Below, in pieces: positions 31,091 through 42,622 of a DNA stretch of 64,000 nt (position 1 is its first letter; every line of letters starts with the position of its first letter). Location: the NCBI GenBank assembly GCA_016808115.1, contig JAEQBH010006396.1, positions 1-64,000 on the forward strand. Reading direction: 5' to 3'. This DNA comes from Tetrastigma voinierianum (Eukaryota; Streptophyta; Magnoliopsida; Vitales; Vitaceae). The position numbers and the translations under genes are program-made. The notes under the pieces are model-generated. The model did not search any database, had not been told where the DNA came from, and saw only the letters and a list, made by a program, of their open reading frames with translations.

Positions 31091-31980
31091 GGGGTCATAT
31101 ATGGCAATGTCGAACAAAGAAGTCCTTGGTGATGCGGGACAATGGTGAATTGAAACGGACAATGAGTTGGATTATTGTGATTCTATGCCATCCTTAGAGG
31201 ATGTTGATGATGAGAGTATTTGTCAAAGAACTATTGTTGGCGGAGGGCCTTAAGTATACTAAGCTAAGGAAGATGACAAGACTACAGCGGGATAACGACT
31301 TTTCGATTTTACGTCCCAACAAGAATACAGTGTGATCTTTGTTGAAATTTGCACTGATGTAGCTAGCCTGACCATGGTGGAGAAATGAATGCAAACAAGT
31401 AAGCATCCTCGTATATAGATTACAATGGTTAGATAAGTAATTGGGAGAGTAGGGTGAATAAACAAGTGTTGATCTCTTTTAACGTGATAAGATGAAGTTT
31501 TGTGGCGTGATTCCATATGAAGCCCAAGACACCATATTAGGAGGATGACCATGTATATTTTGATCGGAAGAAGTTCTAAGCATAAGCGGCTTCACCAATA
31601 AGTACTGGATTAGATTGCACGACAACGGACGTTACTCTTGTTCCACAGCGCAAGTCAAGTTTGAAGATCAAGTGAGGTTGCAGGAAATGGCAAATAAAAA
31701 GTGAAAAGAGGTAGGCAAAAGAAAAAAAGTGTAAGGGAGAATTAAACAAAGAAAAAAGTGAAAAGAAGTGAACAAATAAAAGTGTGAAAAAGAGTGAGCA
31801 AAAGAAGGAAGTGACAAAAGCAGAAGTGACTGAAAATTTAAGAAAGGAGAAAAAGCAATTTCTTCTAAAAATGAAGTGAGGTTAGAAAGTGTTTCTTAAG
31901 CAGCCTATGATTATACTTTTTATTTAAAGAGGCACTTTAATACTAACCAACGGCACTTCTTTGCCTAGTTCTATCTCTCT
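31091..31980 (+). pseudogene. Protease and linker remnant of the LTR-B element
   Basis: Heavily decayed. VTLVPQRKSSLKIK-like residues around 31,625-31,670 correspond to the 'LVPLSP' segment after the protease. They are followed by about 230 nt of Lys/Glu-rich linker (gaaaaaagtgaaaagaagtg repeats, 31,690-31,860). I cannot see the protease active site. Confidence 0.55.
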
Positions 31981-31984
31981 TTAC

Positions 31985-32270
31985 GAAGTTTAAGATGTCT
32001 TTAGAAGGTTTACCTCCTATCAGAAGGATCGAACATCAAATTAATTTTGTGCCTAGTGCTATAATTAAGATCGACCCGCTTATAGGTGTAATCCCGAGGA
32101 GACAAAGGAACTCCAAAAGCAAGTTGGTGAATTGATGAAAAAGGGATATGTCAGGGAGAGCTTGAGTCCATGCGTTGTTCCAGTGATTTTAGTTCCCATA
32201 AAGGATGGACCGCGGAGGATTTGTATTTATTGTGTACCGTCTATATGTTGAGTTGGGTCAGGCCAGATCT
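31985..32270 (+). pseudogene. RT N-terminal fragment of the LTR-B element
   Basis: Reads LEGLPPIRRIEHQINFVPS, then in other frames KGYVRES-like residues, a VPVILVPIKDGP-like block and RRICIYC. The sequence then passes straight to the polypurine tract and 3' LTR, so the rest of pol is deleted. Confidence 0.8.
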
Positions 32271-32283
32271 TTGAGAAGGGGAA
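32270..32283 (+). other. Polypurine tract of the LTR-B element
   Basis: ttgagaaggggaa directly precedes the 3' LTR start TGATGAG at 32,284. This is the expected position of the plus-strand DNA primer. Confidence 0.75.
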
Positions 32284-33090
32284 TGATGAGAATAAAGCAC
32301 AAAGGATCCGTGAATGCAGAACTTCTAGAGATTCATTAGGAGTTCAATCTTAATTAAGGAAAATTCAGATTCGGGAGAATTGTGAAACAGAGCGCTGAGC
32401 CTCTTACGACCCATTTTCAAATCTTTAGTTCTTCTATTTTGATTTGGGGTTGTTTTATTTTAGAGAAATATTTATTCTCAAGTCAAGTAAAAGTGCTATT
32501 TATTTGAAAAGTGTGTTTTGCTAGGAAAATAGGAGTTTCTATTCTTACAAAAAATTTATGGGCTGAGTGTTGATTCTTCATGATTTGTTCCCGATTTCTT
32601 TGCTATTTTGGAGGCTGATTTGTTCTGATTTCTTTGCTATTTTGGAGAAGATGATTTGTTCCCTAGTTGCTGCTATTTTAGACTATTTATCCTGATTACT
32701 GCTGATTTTTATCACACCAAGTCTTGTCCTAAAAGTTATCGTTTCCTTTTCCACTTGTTTTGGCCCCAAATATTTACTTTCATGGCCAAATATTTGGTTT
32801 CCTAATCTTCACCTTTTGCTTCCTATTTAAAAACTTATTATCCTTATCTCTAAGTTTAACACTATCAGTAGAGTTTCAATTTCTCTTGTTTTCTAAAGAC
32901 TCCTTGACTATGGTTATTTAGTGGCATTCATGAACTTATCAATCGGATCTCAATATTAGTTGTTTAAGTCTCCACCACCAAGTTCTTGCTTCCCACATAT
33001 ATTGCGGGTCAGGTCATTATAAACAGATATTGAGGCGGTTCTTCAGCCTAATTCGATCACGGGTCTCCTCACAAGTTGACGAGTTCCATC
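32284..33090 (+). repeat. LTR-B, 3' LTR
   Basis: It starts TGATGAGAATAAAG and follows the 5' LTR with many small indels. It ends near gagttccatc, where the terminal TATCA has been altered. The minisatellite is present at about 32,585-32,710. The right edge is placed by the resumption of the LINE ORF1 frame (about 33,091) and is accurate to roughly 10 nt. Confidence 0.82.
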
Positions 33091-33630
33091 TTGCTATCCG
33101 ATCTTTGGACAAAGCCGTTTGATGCGAGTTGGGAAGGAAATTGGATCTGTGAGTCTACGAAAGAATTATTAGTTCATAGCACAATGGTATTGGGCCTGTT
33201 ACTAGCGTTGTGGATGCTACTGATACTACTCTAGTTAGGGGTCCCGACAGTGTTGTTGCTGACATAGTTGACCTCATTACTTTGAATGAGGCTGATAAGT
33301 CGATATAACCTTCAATAGTGATGAATCAGCGCGATACATATGGGTGTCTTGCTATTTGTGAGATGCAATGCTTTAGATATGGCACATTCGTGTGGCCCAT
33401 CTTGAGATCCATGTCCTATTCTCTGCGGTGTTTATCTTCTCCAGTCACTGGACCTTCTCCCTGGTGGCGGTACGTTTAACCTATGAAGAATTGATGGAAG
33501 TTGGACTATTAGGTACTCATAGTTTGTCGAAGAAGCCCAGGCGGGGAAACAAAACTGCTTTGCCAAGTGCGCTGGGTGCTAGCATTGGTGTGGATAGTAT
33601 CTCTCCCTATATTATGGGAATTGACTAATC
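33091..33630 (+). pseudogene. LINE ORF1 C-terminal part of L1-6
   Basis: It resumes after the LTR-B element with CYPIFGQS-like residues completing the zinc-knuckle region, followed by decayed sequence. The open stretch 33,392-33,628 ends ISPYIMGID, in a part of ORF1 that is variable among plant LINEs. The 3' UTR begins at about 33,640, with the same phrases as L1-1. Confidence 0.6.
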
Positions 33631-33997
33631 GTTCTATGTGTTCATGATATCTCGTTGGTTTCTGATTGCCTATGACCAGGTTGTGGGCGGGTTGTTTTGT
33701 TTTATTTCTTGTGCTCGGTTGGAGCTTATAGCTATCTGTTGATATGTCTTGGGTTGCCCTGTTTGTGAGATATATTTAATTTTTGTGTGTCTGGGTTGTT
33801 GGCTCCTTGTGGGTGGTGTTTTGTTTCTGGCTGATGCCCCTTTTCCTATGTTTTTAGGGGAGGTGCTGTCCGTTTTTCGTTCTTGCTGATTGCCTTTGGC
33901 TTCTTAATGGTATGGATGTAACTTTGTTTGGGCTCACGCCTTTTTGGAAATAAATTCATTATCAAAAATAGAAAAGAAAAAAGATCTTAAGAGTGGA

Positions 33998-34820
33998 TAT
34001 CATCAAATAAGAATGAAAGAAGGTGATGAATGAAAAACTAAATTTAGATAAATATGGATTGTATGAATGGTCGTTCATACATAATTTGAGTCTTACCAAA
34101 TACTTTTCTTTTTAATGCAGATTAGATGAATATCTATTTGTGTGCATTCATTGGAAGAAGTTGTTGTTATTTATTTTAATGACATCTAGTGTATATGAGT
34201 TTAAATATGCATGTTGAGCATTTGAGATATTCATCTTCTTCTTGAAATGAAAAATTTTCTATCACTAATTTTCCACAGAAATATACTTTTTGTGGAGAAA
34301 GTTGTTTCCCTTGGTTTTGTTATTAGTGGAAAAGGTAGAAGTGGATGAAGTGAAAGTTAAGGCGATAAGGGTAGCTGACACCTAAGGGCATCTTGAGGTA
34401 AAGCTATCATGTTTGGCTAGTTTTATATAATGGAGTTGTTAAAGACTTTAATTCTCAGTACTTCACCTAATTGTTCAAGAATGTTAGTTTTCATTAGACA
34501 ATTATCAAAATGCAACATTTGTTATTAAAGAAAGTTTATGTTACTTGCACCTATGTTAGCATTACGGCTTTAACAAACTTTGAGATTGAATGTGATGCCT
34601 TAGGAATAGGACTTAAAGTGTTTTGATCTCTTGGTCATGTAGCTAAATAACTTATTTTCGGTGAAGTTGGGAGGAGCAGCTTTGAATTACCCAACATATG
34701 ACAAGGAGCTCTATGCACTTATTAGAGCTGAGATCAAGTAACACTATCTATGGCCTAAGTGAAGCTAGCAAACATTTCAAGGCCAAGGAGTTAACAAAGG
34801 CATACTAGATGGATGGGGAT
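33998..34820 (+). pseudogene. Gyp-F reverse transcriptase C-terminal half and RNase H
   Basis: Resumes after L1-6 with DLKSGYHQIRMKEGDE. Later blocks, in shifting frames: YGLYEW; VVVYFNDIL (about 34,160-34,190), the position of the catalytic YxDD box, here with Asn for the first Asp; VEHLRYIF; VVSLGFVISGKG (about 34,305-34,340); EVDEVKVKAIR. The RNase H start is LNYPTYDKELYALIRAE (about 34,682-34,735) and KHFKGQG lies near 34,775. The loss of one catalytic Asp and many stops make it a pseudogene. L1-7 interrupts it at about 34,820. Confidence 0.88.
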
Positions 34821-35237
34821 GTTAGGGGAAGATTGCACCAGTAATGTTTTTTCTTTTCTTCTTCCTTTCTCCTTCCTCCAAGGGCGATGACCTCACTGCT
34901 TCGCATTGATTCACAAGGATGACAAATAAGGTGGTGGGGACTGGAGTTGGTGGGGAGTTGACCACACGTGGTCGGCCTTCCCAAAAATACTTGGATCCAA
35001 AAAAGGCACCCTACAATGATCGGCTTACTCTGCCAGTGGAGTGGCCTGGTCCGAGTCACACCGAGGTCATTACTACCACCTACACCATGGTAACGATGGG
35101 CAGACCGCTAGTGATTCTCGGCGCAAAGAAACAACATCGGCCCGGTCGCTGTCCCTAGTGCACCTCCGACCGCAAGATATTGCTCCTCGACTTATTATAC
35201 CCAGATCGACCGCTAATGGCGCCGGATTCCATAGTCT
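34821..35237 (+). mobile_element. L1-7: 5' end of a LINE, cut by the C2 element
   Basis: The hairpin sequence GACCACACGTGGTC (34,960-34,973) followed by ggccttccc matches the L1-3 5' UTR (complement of 12,375-12,399) at a similar distance from the 5' end. The open stretch 34,919-35,158 (TNKVVGTGVGGELTTRG, then YLDPKKAPYNDRLTL) may be an ORF1 N-terminus but has no domain I can name. The 3' part lies beyond the C2 insertion and is not in the window. Confidence 0.6.
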
Positions 35238-36845
35238 TGATTCGCGCTACGCAGGGTGATCCAATCAATAAAAATTTATATCCTGTTCCTCCTACTAACA
35301 TCAGAAATCAAGTTAACACAGATAGCTGGTTTGTGGTCAACACGTGATGGGCTTTTCTTCTTCAGACAATGATTTGAGTGAAATCAAAATTGGTGAATTA
35401 AATTTGGATTTTAAGGCTTCGGTAAAAAACAGGGAGTTTGATGGCTGGAACTGAAATTTAAATAAAATAAAATGTAAAATAGAACTCCTTGAAGCAGTGG
35501 GCCACTGAAGTAAGATCCTAGGCACCGAGAGGTCCCCTGCACTACATAGAGAATACACATATAGTCATCTCCCGAACCTAGGATCTTCATTTGGCATTAA
35601 ATAAACCCTAATAATTTTCCTTTTGATGTAAAAGCATTATTTAACATTTATGGTCCTACAAGGAAAATAATATGTTTTGGACTCATCCTACAATGATTCG
35701 TAAAGGGTAACTAATGAATCCCGGATCTAATAATAAGCATCCACTGGATCCTAAAAGATTACCAAGTATTGATCAAAAGTGGATGCACATATAAGAAACC
35801 CAACTTTTAACCGCCTCTGTCAGAAGAGCAATTTGTGACGGATATTAGTGTATCTGTAAAGCTAATACACTACTAAACCCCTAAAAGCTTGCTACATTGG
35901 GCCAGTAAAGCACACAAAGAGCTTAAACTAGAAATGAAAATTTGGAACTAAAATGACAAAACTGGCCAGATGAAAAACAGCAACCACCAAGACTTAAAGA
36001 TCTCACCCCCAAGTGTTTTACTTCAAGAAAGGAAGTGGTTTTAGCCGTCATCCTCCAAGTTGTCATCCTAGAGTTTGAAACCAAGAAAGGAGAGAAAAAA
36101 TGAGAGAGAAAGAGAGAAACTAGAGAAGGTTTATGTACCGAAAAAAGAGAAAGCACGGTTACAAACTTATACAGACTTATATAGCCAACCTAAATGTGTG
36201 TGAAAAATACAAGAAAGCCTAACATTTTGGCTATTTATGTATGCTAAGTAATACACCAAAATGAAGCCTACACATCATAAAAAGATGACAAAAGTAATTT
36301 CGTTATATATGGACAACAATTTTTCATTATGTAATAAAATTGCAGATAGCTAAAATTTCGCTTAGGTAGCAAAATTGCACGTAGATAGCGAAATCGCAGG
36401 AATTTCGCCATGCACCGCCACTCAATTGAAGGGCTGGGGGCCTTCGTTAGGTTGTATAAATTAATAGAAGAGATAGCCAAACAGAAATTTCGCCATCAAC
36501 AAGGACTTCGCCAGCTTCCAGCTTAAAATCCAGTTTCTCCTAGCCGGCCATCGTTCCATTGGCCACTGTCCGCTTTCCATTTTCTTCCTGCCTATTTTTC
36601 TTCTATTTTCTTCTCTTCTTTCCTTCACTTCTCATATCATGATGTCTGAGGCGCTTGATTCTAATTCTTTCATTGGATCGACTCAACAATGTTATATGAT
36701 GAGTCTGCAAAACTGCAAAAATTGCCACACAAATGCGACAAGAGAATAGGACCTTAATATGTAAATTGTTAATTATAACACTAGTACACAGCGCTAAAAC
36801 CTATTAAAATAGGTTTCAAAATATGTAGCACTGGGGCACCAATCA
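35238..36845 (-). repeat. LTR-C2, 3' LTR of the C2 element
   Basis: 1,608 bp between TGATTCGCGCTACG (left) and GGCACCAATCA (right). The first 200 nt match 47,555-47,759. At 36,330-36,500 it carries the GCGAAAT/ATTTCGC motifs typical of this LTR family. A TATA-like complement lies at about 36,172-36,186 (gacttatatagcc). Confidence 0.85.
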
Positions 36846-37136
36846 CACCCTTAACCTACAATATCAAGTTAGTCCCTTAGCAATGGAAAGAAAGAAAGGC
36901 AGACACAAATGATAAATGTAAAATGTATGCGTAATGTAGTTTGTTGTGAAAGAGCAATATCTGTTCGGCAAGAATCATCAATGTCGGCTCAATAACTATC
37001 ATGAGAATGAATAATAAGGCAAACAGTATCAAAAAGAGTCTCCATCTAAGTGAATCAACCAGAAACTTCACCAAAACAAGTGTTTATTTGACCGCTCTCA
37101 ACACAAACCGCCAACCGCACTTCCCTCCCAACCTAG
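36846..37136 (-). other. C2 internal fragment next to its 3' LTR
   Basis: Non-coding. It shares 'gttagtcccttagca' with the C1 region beside its LTR (38,866-38,880), so it is the 3' untranslated part of C2. It ends CCTAG where C1 is inserted. Confidence 0.7.
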
Positions 37137-38836
37137 TGATCGCGCCACAGAATAGAGCCAATAACAAAATTTATATACAATTCCAGCCTTACTACCGCCG
37201 TAGTCAAGCTACCGCAAAGATAGCCGTCTGTATCAACACCTGGGGATGGGTTTTCATCCTAAAAAATGGTTTGCGTGCATTAATGTGCAAGGCTTATTTC
37301 CGACTCTTCGATTTGTGTTTAAAACAAAGGAAAATGGTTTGAAAATCTAATAATTGTAAAAACTGAAATTTAAGTGTGAAAAGCTAACTTTGAAGATTTA
37401 AAGCATTAACTTGGCAAAGTTAGTGGCAAACAAGTGTCCTCTCGGGTTTTATCCTCTGCCATAGTGACATGCAAACATATAGTCCATGGCATAACCGGAT
37501 CTATTTAACTAGCAAACCTCACCCATGAAACATCTCCTATTCAAGAGTCAATACAGTAGCATGCAAGCAGATGGGCACGCCTTTGAGTTTAAAACCCCAA
37601 CATTTAATATCATCTAGTTTAAAGACCCATCTAAAGAACAACGCCCCAAAGCATGGAGAGATGGCAACTAATAACATTAAATGCTATGCAACCCTAATTT
37701 GAGAAATATAAATATCATTTTAGAGGCTCAGAAGACCATCTAAAGAATCACGCAAGACACCGAATATAAATCGGATTCTAAAGCATGGAGAGTGGTTGGG
37801 CCAAATTAATGACATTCAATGTTAAAATCATGTTTTGAAAATACTAAGGGCCACACTACCGGTAGCTTTTAGCACAAGAGAACAACATGCATATGCCCCA
37901 CCACCAAGCTTTTCAGCCTTCCCTTCAAAGAAGGAGGTTTAGTCAAGATCTCTTGAGCCGCATCCTCAAGAGGTGGGTGTTTGCAGTCAGAAAGGGAGAG
38001 AGAAGAGAGAAAAGAAATAAAAACAAAAACCTAAAATAAAAGACTTATTTGATAAAAATAAAACTTACAAAAATATCTTCTCCAATACGCATTGTTGCTC
38101 TCCAATTTGTTAATACTTAGGTTACAAAACAAGAGGGGCTTATATAGGCCTCAAGGCAAGGAAAATACCAAAACCCATGAAATTGGCTGTTATAGGACAC
38201 AATTACAATACACCAAGTTTGGGAGGCGGTTTGGCATTAATTACAAAGCATGATCGAGGCACCAAATTCTCGCTAGGTCGGTGAATCTCGCTTAACCGCC
38301 AACGTGCCAGCGAAACAAAGCAATTTCGCTGGCGCGAGCACTCACATAAGAAATTCGCCGTTAAATTTTTGTGAGTAGCTTAAACTCATTTTCGCTAAAA
38401 ATGATGCCTAGCGAAACTGAAGTGGTCTAGCGAAATTTGGTGTTTTCGCTAAGGTTGCGAAATTTTCGCTAAGGTTGCGAAATTTTCGCAATCTTAGCGA
38501 AAATTTTCGCAATCCTAGCGAAAATTCCTGCATTGGTGATCTTCACTCCTGTCTTCAACTGCATCACATTTTCTTCATTTTGCCTTGGTTTTCTCATTAT
38601 TCTCGCCGGGTTTGATGTATCAGACTTGAATTCCAACCACATTCATCATTTGACTAGAGATTGACTCCAAAGTGCGCAAAAGCCCGCAGAAACAACCAAA
38701 AAATACCCTGTAATGGCATGGCGCTACTTAAGAAGATTAAATTACCATACATCAGAGAATGATACGATTAATGCGCAAAAGCACTGCCAAAACCCATCAA
38801 TATAGGGGTTCAAATTGCAATTTTTGGCATTAATCA
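37137..38836 (-). repeat. LTR-C1, 3' LTR of the C1 element
   Basis: 1,700 bp from TGATCGCGCCACAG to GCATTAATCA. The TATA box on the minus strand is ggcctatataagcccc (complement of 38,136-38,150). The palindromic block with GCGAAAATTTTCGC lies at 38,380-38,530. Confidence 0.9.
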
Positions 38837-40140
38837 CACCCCCCAACCGGAAATGCTGTTAGTCCCTTAGCAAAAACAAGAAAAAGGAGATGCATGTGGC
38901 GACGAAAAAGGCTGCATTCAAAAGGTTAGCCACATATAAACATTACCTTAAACTGAGAAAATCTGAATCAAAGTTGTAAATCGCGATATGAAAGAATCAA
39001 AACCATACAAGAACAATTCTAGGTCAATATTGGATCCATAATTTCAACCTTGAATTTCCAATCTAAGCTCAATAATGTCTTTATGTAACCAGATTGCTGG
39101 CATAAACTCGGTAAAATTGCCACCTCCCCAACCTAATCGACATGGCCTTACGTTGTAAACCTGTATAGAAGGTTACACTTTTCTTTCGGGAATTATAATG
39201 GATGCAATGCTTAAATTTAATTTCACCAAAGTCCGCGGTAACGGGGTCCACCGACATCTCCAATCAATTAAGGTTTAGGCATCGTCAAAAGGATCACTTT
39301 GGACCACAACTCTAAAGGGCCACCTCGACTCGAATGACTAAAAATTAAGCACCTACAAGTCATTAAACTTCACCCCATCCACCTAACGAATACTAAATCA
39401 AGGACTCCAACCCAATTAAGGCTTAGGGCACGTTTCAAAGGTTTTCGCCATACACCACAGACCGTGCTCGGGTTTCAAAACTTCACGACTTTATTTCTTC
39501 TTTCGTCTTCCTTTCTTTTTTTTTTTTTTTTTCTTTCGCTTTTTATTTTCTTTTCCTTTGGAAGACATCATTGGTCTTCAACCGTAAGTAACACAAACCT
39601 GATCCAGCGCCAAACATACTGGGCGCCTACTATGCAAGTAGGTGTGCGAGGCGAACAAATCTATGCTCAGCTGAACAATATGGAAGTGCGCAGGTGAATT
39701 AGCATACAGGGGAAATTTCTGCTGAATGAACTTCTAATCCACCAAAATTAATTCAAGCATGGAAGTTGTCCCAGCAGGTGATAAAAAAGGATCATTTCAA
39801 CAGTGCAATTCAATTTGTCCAATGGAAACAAAATTAGATACACTAAGTGGTAAGACAAAAAGTCGGTTTTTGGGGGAACACCAACGCTCCATATAGAAAC
39901 ATTACTCAAGAGGATAAAGAGAATGATCTCTCAAACCCCTCAATGGCCTCGAGTTGACTCCATGGTGTTGACTTCCCATCGCTGACTTGCTCCTCACCGA
40001 TTGAATTTGAACTGAGTAATCGCCTGGAGGGCAATCAAGGCAAAACCAAAACATGCCTTCACCTTGCTGAGGTATCCCGCAATTCCTCGACATTCAGCCT
40101 CAGATTCTCGACATTAATCGAGCAATACATCATTAAGTCA
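38837..40140 (-). other. C1 3' non-coding region
   Basis: From the purine tract (complement of cacaccccccaaccgg, 38,837-38,852) to the end of the protease remnant. Low coding potential on either strand. It includes a pyrimidine tract at 39,495-39,560. The phrase 'caccaaagtcc..gtaacgggg' near 39,225 recurs in C2 at 44,373-44,390. Such long 3' spacers are common in Athila/Tat elements. Confidence 0.65.
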
Positions 40141-40149
40141 TCAGTCTGA

Positions 40150-40530
40150 TTTTCGCCCATTAACAGCTTGTTGTTCAAGGAACAAATACCCAACGCATTG
40201 CTAAATGTAAAGCACACTCCATTTCGCAATTGGACATTGCATCGGGTGCAGTGGCTTAAAATGGTTCTCCTGTGATGATTGAAACAAGATGTCTCACTTA
40301 TACTGCCTGGGCCACAAGGTCACACAAAACCCACCGGGTAGTAGAATTTGTCTATTTACCAAGACATCCTCAACTATCCTTTAGATTTTAATCGATCTAT
40401 CGCCCAATGATAAAGTGATGTTGGTAGGTTTAAGTTCACCAAACTAACTCGCTAGATAATCGAATAATGGCAGCTAGGTTCACACTGTTCCTAAATCAAG
40501 CAAGGACTTTTCTCCGCAATTCCCACCAAT
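40150..40530 (-). pseudogene. Aspartic protease remnant of C1
   Basis: On the minus strand the pieces read SLLDLGTV (active-site region, Asp kept, usual LLDLGASVN), GELKPTNITLSLGDRSIKI and RIVEDVLV. These match the protease of Athila-type elements and the better copy at 51,560-51,930. Frames are broken. Confidence 0.8.
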
Positions 40531-40749
40531 ATTGACTCGAAATTGTGGGAGATCCAAGTATCTTTACTTGAGACAGTATCAGATTACGGTAATCGATATG
40601 TTCAGCGAGTTAAAAATGCCTTCTTCAATGCTCTAACCTTTTTGATTGCAAAGATCCTCAAAATTTTGCATGTTGCGGACTTGATTAGGTCCAGAAAGGT
40701 ATATTAACCTTCACCGCCTTAAACCCAAGAATGCCCAGCCATGGAGTCG

Positions 40750-42364
40750 CTTCTCTTCCCTCTCTAAGCGTTTGTGGAAATGTAGGTGTATGCGTATTTC
40801 ATTGAATCCTCCTCTTGAGAATATGTCAGTTGCAATTTTCCTTGCCTAGGTTCTTCAAGTGTTTCAGATAGGCCGATCAACCTCTTTTCCAATTTCTGTT
40901 ATTATATATCTAACTCATCCATTCCCGGTCTGTTGGGATGATCCTACCTCACAATCTTTGCCTAACTGCCTAGATGGAAACCTCCCTTTCTCGTACCTCT
41001 AGCAACTGGTTGATCTTAGTGATTGAATAACAGAGGGTTATCAATTTTCTTTCTCTGCTGAGATTGCCTCAAGCCCATCACTTTCTATTCACTGTACTTT
41101 CTACAAGATCAATCCTTTTCAGGCTAATACAAGATTAATTCCTTTGTTCCTCAACAAAGTTGCCTACCACCTTACTCCTCCAACTAATATAGCCTTGTTC
41201 TACTGGAGAAGAGGATGGTGGTTGTTGTGGCTGTGAGGGAAAACCAAACTGAGGCTTGGCACCTGGGGGTACATAGGCAGGGGGGTTGGGTCTCCATGCA
41301 AGATTTGGTCAGACTCTTCCAATTGGAATTGTAGTATTACCATATGATATTTGATTGCAATAATGTCCTGCCAAAGCTTGCACATTCGACATCAAATCCT
41401 TCATCTAGGGGCCATAGACACTGCTCGTCAGTGCATGGGATTGGAATTATGTTATGGATTGATTCACAGATTTTCAGTCACTGCATGCACCCCTCGAGCT
41501 GTTTCTACTTCGCTTCTCTATTTTCCAGCTAGGTTGAAATCCTAGTTTCATCTTCTTATTTTTCTAAAGGTATACATCCTGACCCTTTCGTTAACTGTGG
41601 TCTCATCCATCCGCTTCTGTGGTTAGCTCATCCCAACCCCGGTTTTTGAGCCACGTAACTTAAGAAATCCATGGCTTCATCGTGATGTTTGCTTAAAAAG
41701 TCTCCCCTACACATGGTTTCAAGAGCTTCATATGTATACATACCACCATAGAAATACCTCACTCAACATCCAAGTATCAAACCCATGATGTGGGCATGCA
41801 CCGATTGGTTTCATAAATCTTTCCCAACACCGGTAAAAATCTCCAATCATCAAGTGAGCTGCAAAGTATAGATTTGTCTTTTCAAAATTATTGGTCTTAT
41901 GAGTACCGAAAAACTACTTAAATTCAGCTTGTGGCTCACCCTCACTTCTAATGGTGGTTCTAGGCCTCAATGAGTTGATCCATATCTTGGCCTCGTTCCT
42001 AGAGTCAATGGAAATGCCTTAGCTTCAAAGAAACTATCCATCATACCTTCCTTAAAGGTAGTGCAAACCTCCTCAAAATCCCTAATATGAGTGTGTATGG
42101 ATTTCTATTTTCCATACCATGATATGGGGAGTAGGGTACCAAATAAGGCCTCACTACTACATCTTCAGCAGGAGGAATGATACAAGATGGGGCACTAACT
42201 CTAGGAGGGTGGATGTGATCCCTCATGGTTCTATAGGCATTTGGATTCATGAGGGTTCCTGGTTGGCTCTGTTGTTCCTCAGGTATGGGATCCCGGCACG
42301 CTGGCGCATTAACTTCACTAGCTAGGTCAGCTGTACTTATCCTATACTCATGATGTGTTCTCAT
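40750..42364 (-). pseudogene. Gag remnant of C1
   Basis: The N-terminal open stretch (42,041-42,364) reads AYRTMRDHIHPPRVSAPSCI and PPAEDVVVRPYLVPYS. Downstream pieces include 'AKIWINSLRPRTT'-like residues (about 41,960), 'CPHHGFDTWML' (about 41,790) and the Pro/Tyr-rich C-terminal stretch at 41,200-41,385 (PLPMYPQVPS, HNNHHPLLQ). It is collinear with the plus-strand copy at 49,740-51,400. Many stops. Confidence 0.85.
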
Positions 42365-42600
42365 CCACTCGTTGCATACACACTGCTACAAAATTTAGAG
42401 ACAAATAAAGAGCAACAAACAACTTGCATAAGATTAAAATTAACTAACAACAATAAACCGAATAATCAAACTGATATAGTGCAAGCATCGCACTACAAAA
42501 TCATACGCCTCGCAGAATCGAGTTGCAAAAAGAGGTAAAGGTTAACTTCACTTGTGATGTGGATCACAAGTACTCTTCAATCACCATTTAAAGTCAAGCA

Positions 42601-42618
42601 CCATCCCCAACTGGCGCC
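42601..42618 (-). other. Primer-binding site of C1 (tRNA-Asp type)
   Basis: The complement reads ggcgccagttggggatgg, close to the Athila-type site TGGCGCCGTTGCCGGGGA, and sits 4 nt from the 5' LTR end at 42,623. Confidence 0.75.
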
Positions 42619-42622
42619 TATT

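Larger units (their letters stand above)
28545..33090 (+). mobile_element. LTR-B element, complete ends, deleted pol
   Basis: About 4.5 kb with a 5' LTR (28,545-29,429), a 3' LTR (32,284 to about 33,090), a gag remnant, the RT N-terminus and a polypurine tract. It splits the LINE ORF1 zinc knuckle: CATTG precedes it at 28,540-28,544 and a decayed CATCTTG follows, after which the ORF1 frame resumes. RT catalytic core, RNase H and integrase are missing. The frames that remain are full of stops. Confidence 0.88.
27171..33981 (+). mobile_element. L1-6: ORF1-only LINE with a nested LTR-B element
   Basis: Inserted in the Gyp-F RT. The flanks agatcttatgagtgga (27,155-27,170) and agatcttaagagtgga (33,982-33,997) are a 16-bp target duplication with one mismatch, and RT coding resumes after it. 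LINE DNA is 27,171-28,544 plus about 33,091-33,981 (2.27 kb): 5' UTR with the conserved hairpin (27,288-27,303), ORF1, then directly a 3' UTR and A-rich tail (33,965-33,981). No endonuclease or RT is present, so ORF2 has been deleted. See the finding on HAL1-like architecture. Confidence 0.88.

Noticed and set aside
34919..35259. Possible host gene exon with plant-like codon use
   Set aside because: The upstream hairpin and flank match a LINE 5' UTR, and the segment is bounded by retrotransposon insertions. Kept only as the 5' end of L1-7.
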